From Desmodesmus armatus (taxonomy: Eukaryota > Chlorophyta > Chlorophyceae > Sphaeropleales > Scenedesmaceae), in assembly GCA_007449985.2 (NCBI GenBank), contig VIIQ02000015.1:310001-374000 (forward strand): 64,000 nt of DNA. The letters run 5' to 3'. This document shows positions 62,817-64,000 of this stretch, piece after piece. Under the pieces are notes generated by a model. That model worked only from the letters and a program-made list of their open reading frames with translations, did no database searches and was not told the DNA's origin. The translations under genes were made by a program, and so were the position numbers. Each line of letters begins with the position of its first letter. The first letter of the stretch is position 1.

Positions 62817-64000
62817 TCAATGCAGCCAGTTGTCGATGTCTATGCCTTGCCTACTGAGCACCAGCCAGCAGCCATTCTTGCCCCTGAATGCTGCTGCTCG
62901 CCGTTGCTGCTTGAGTGCACTGAACAGAGGGTGGATGTCAGCTGGAAACGCCAGTGAAGGCACGTAACAGAGCACCACCAATGGCCTCATTTGCAGTGCT
63001 GTGAAAACTGCATGAAGCACAAAGGGTGCTGTAGGTGTAATGATGATGGCTGTAGCGCCGTGCTGTACAGGCCCGCAGCCCACAGTGAACGGTCGCCCAG
63101 CAAAAACCTGCTGCCACTGGGTGTTGAGTGTTAGTGGGTCCACCAGGGCTTGAACCAGGGACATCTGCACTGTAAGCTGCAGCAACTGCACATCTGCCGG
63201 TGAGACCCTTGTGGAAGGAACAGCTACTGAACCGCCAGCAACCCTGCTGACCAGCTGTCGTGCGTACGCCACTGCTGCTGCCAGTGACTCTGGTGTAGGA
63301 ATGCTGGCCCCAGGTGGCAGCACTGCATCCTCCGGCTGCAGGTAGCGCTTGATGCCTGCCATGGTGGCGTGGTGAGAGTCCCCATCTTCGTACACCACTC
63401 GGAAGTAGTATGGGCGTGACTCAGCATCCTTGAAGTAGATCCTGCCCCAGTACTTCCTGCCTTTCCCGGTGGCTGGATCCGTGAACGCCTTCAGCACCAG
63501 TCGGCCATGCAGCGCATGTGCTGCTTCGTCCCTGCGCTTCATTTGCGCGCCGGGGAATATGTTTGGCCTGGCCTCCCGCTCCTGTAGCTGCTGCCGCTGC
63601 TGCTCCCTGCCAGCAGCATCCTGTTCTGTGTAGCCAGCGTCCACACACTCCGGGCACAGCCACACACCGTCAGGCACACTGCTGAGTGGTGGTTGCAAGC
63701 AGTAGGTATGGTATCCGCTGTTGCACACGTCACACAGCATGAGCTCGGCCCCGTTGTCGCTGGTGCTGCATACCTCACAGACCACATCATCTGTGTTGTC
63801 CACCAGCAGTGGGTCGATGCCGCCGTCGATATCAGGCAAGTGGCAGGGTGCACAGTGAGACATGTGCACCTCAATGGTCCGGCCACAGCGCCCCTGCAGG
63901 TGCAGTACCCCAGAGTCCCGCACCTCCAGAACTCGCAGAATGAGGGGTTTGGCCCTGGGCTGTAGCTTGCTTGCCCGGTTAAGCTGCTGAGTGTAGACGT
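62817..64000 (-). CDS. PHD-finger protein, C-terminal part of probable retroelement polyprotein, partial
   Basis: Open frame continuous from the window edge to TGA at 62817-62819 (about 394 codons; N-terminus outside). It begins with LILRVLEVRDSGVLHLQGRC and SHCAPCHLPDIDGGIDPLL, then a canonical PHD finger: CEVC, LMLCDVCNSGYHTYCL, GVWLCPECVD (C4HC3). This CHLP-x-ID...PHD arrangement is, as I recall, frequent at the C-terminus of integrase-bearing polyproteins in green-algal genomes; that is memory, not a search. Next come KYWGRIYFKDAESRPYYF and VYEDGDSHHATM (beta-rich, Tudor/SAWADEE-like in appearance), and a C-terminal domain with TAIIITP and RPLVVLCYVPSLAFP that I cannot name. No intron is needed, as expected for a mobile element. 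Confidence 0.6.
   Translation of the reverse strand, partial: VYTQQLNRASKLQPRAKPLILRVLEVRDSGVLHLQGRCGRTIEVHMSHCAPCHLPDIDGGIDPLLVDNTDDVVCEVCSTSDNGAELMLCDVCNSGYHTYCLQPPLSSVPDGVWLCPECVDAGYTEQDAAGREQQRQQLQEREARPNIFPGAQMKRRDEAAHALHGRLVLKAFTDPATGKGRKYWGRIYFKDAESRPYYFRVVYEDGDSHHATMAGIKRYLQPEDAVLPPGASIPTPESLAAAVAYARQLVSRVAGGSVAVPSTRVSPADVQLLQLTVQMSLVQALVDPLTLNTQWQQVFAGRPFTVGCGPVQHGATAIIITPTAPFVLHAVFTALQMRPLVVLCYVPSLAFPADIHPLFSALKQQRRAAAFRGKNGCWLVLSRQGIDIDNWLH

Overview
This is nuclear DNA of a eukaryote, most likely a green alga of the Chlorophyceae. Genes are split by many short GT-AG introns, coding exons are rich in CAG/GCA runs (poly-Gln, poly-Ala, poly-Ser), TGTAA motifs (the chlorophyte polyadenylation signal) lie downstream of several stop codons, and short TTTAGGG-type tracts occur. 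GC content is moderate, well below Chlamydomonas reinhardtii. The genus cannot be fixed from the sequence. There is no operon, Shine-Dalgarno site or CRISPR array. Most gene models below were built by joining exons whose splice sites and reading phases agree; they lack transcript support.

Layout. 1-3.6 kb: 3' part of a leucine-rich-repeat gene (+). 4.2-5.9 kb: a secreted Cys-containing protein (+). 6.7-8.9 kb: a decayed tandem copy of that gene, headed by an inverted scrap of the LRR gene. 9.6-11.8 kb: a fucosyltransferase-like enzyme (+). 12.1-27.7 kb: one large minus-strand gene of about 30 exons that I identify as CC2D2A, a ciliary transition-zone protein; one intron holds a 0.7-kb CA/TG microsatellite. 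28.2-29.3 kb: a small single-pass membrane protein (+), divergent from CC2D2A. 30.4-37.4 kb: a CNNM/DUF21-CBS membrane protein (+) with repeat-laden introns. 37.4-39.8 kb: no confident gene. 39.8-41.4 kb: a secreted or surface protein gene with an apparent frameshift. 41.4-45.2 kb: no confident gene. 45.2-48.6 kb: an NYN-domain nuclease with a C2H2 finger (-), divergent from a Gln-rich unknown gene (48.9-51.6 kb, +). 53.3-56.7 kb: a complete HD-superfamily phosphohydrolase (+). 57.8-58.1 kb: a foldback (MITE-like) element. 58.3-59.4 kb: a 78-residue secreted, possibly GPI-anchored protein (+). 61.4-64 kb: an RS-rich ORF and the end of a PHD-finger ORF that looks like the C-terminal part of a retroelement polyprotein (both -).

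The genes do not form one pathway. CC2D2A implies that the organism, or a life stage or recent ancestor, builds cilia. The other theme is local genome turnover: tandem duplication with probable gene conversion, inversion of a neighbouring exon, exon duplication inside introns, and small dispersed elements. I found no coherent undescribed multi-gene system.
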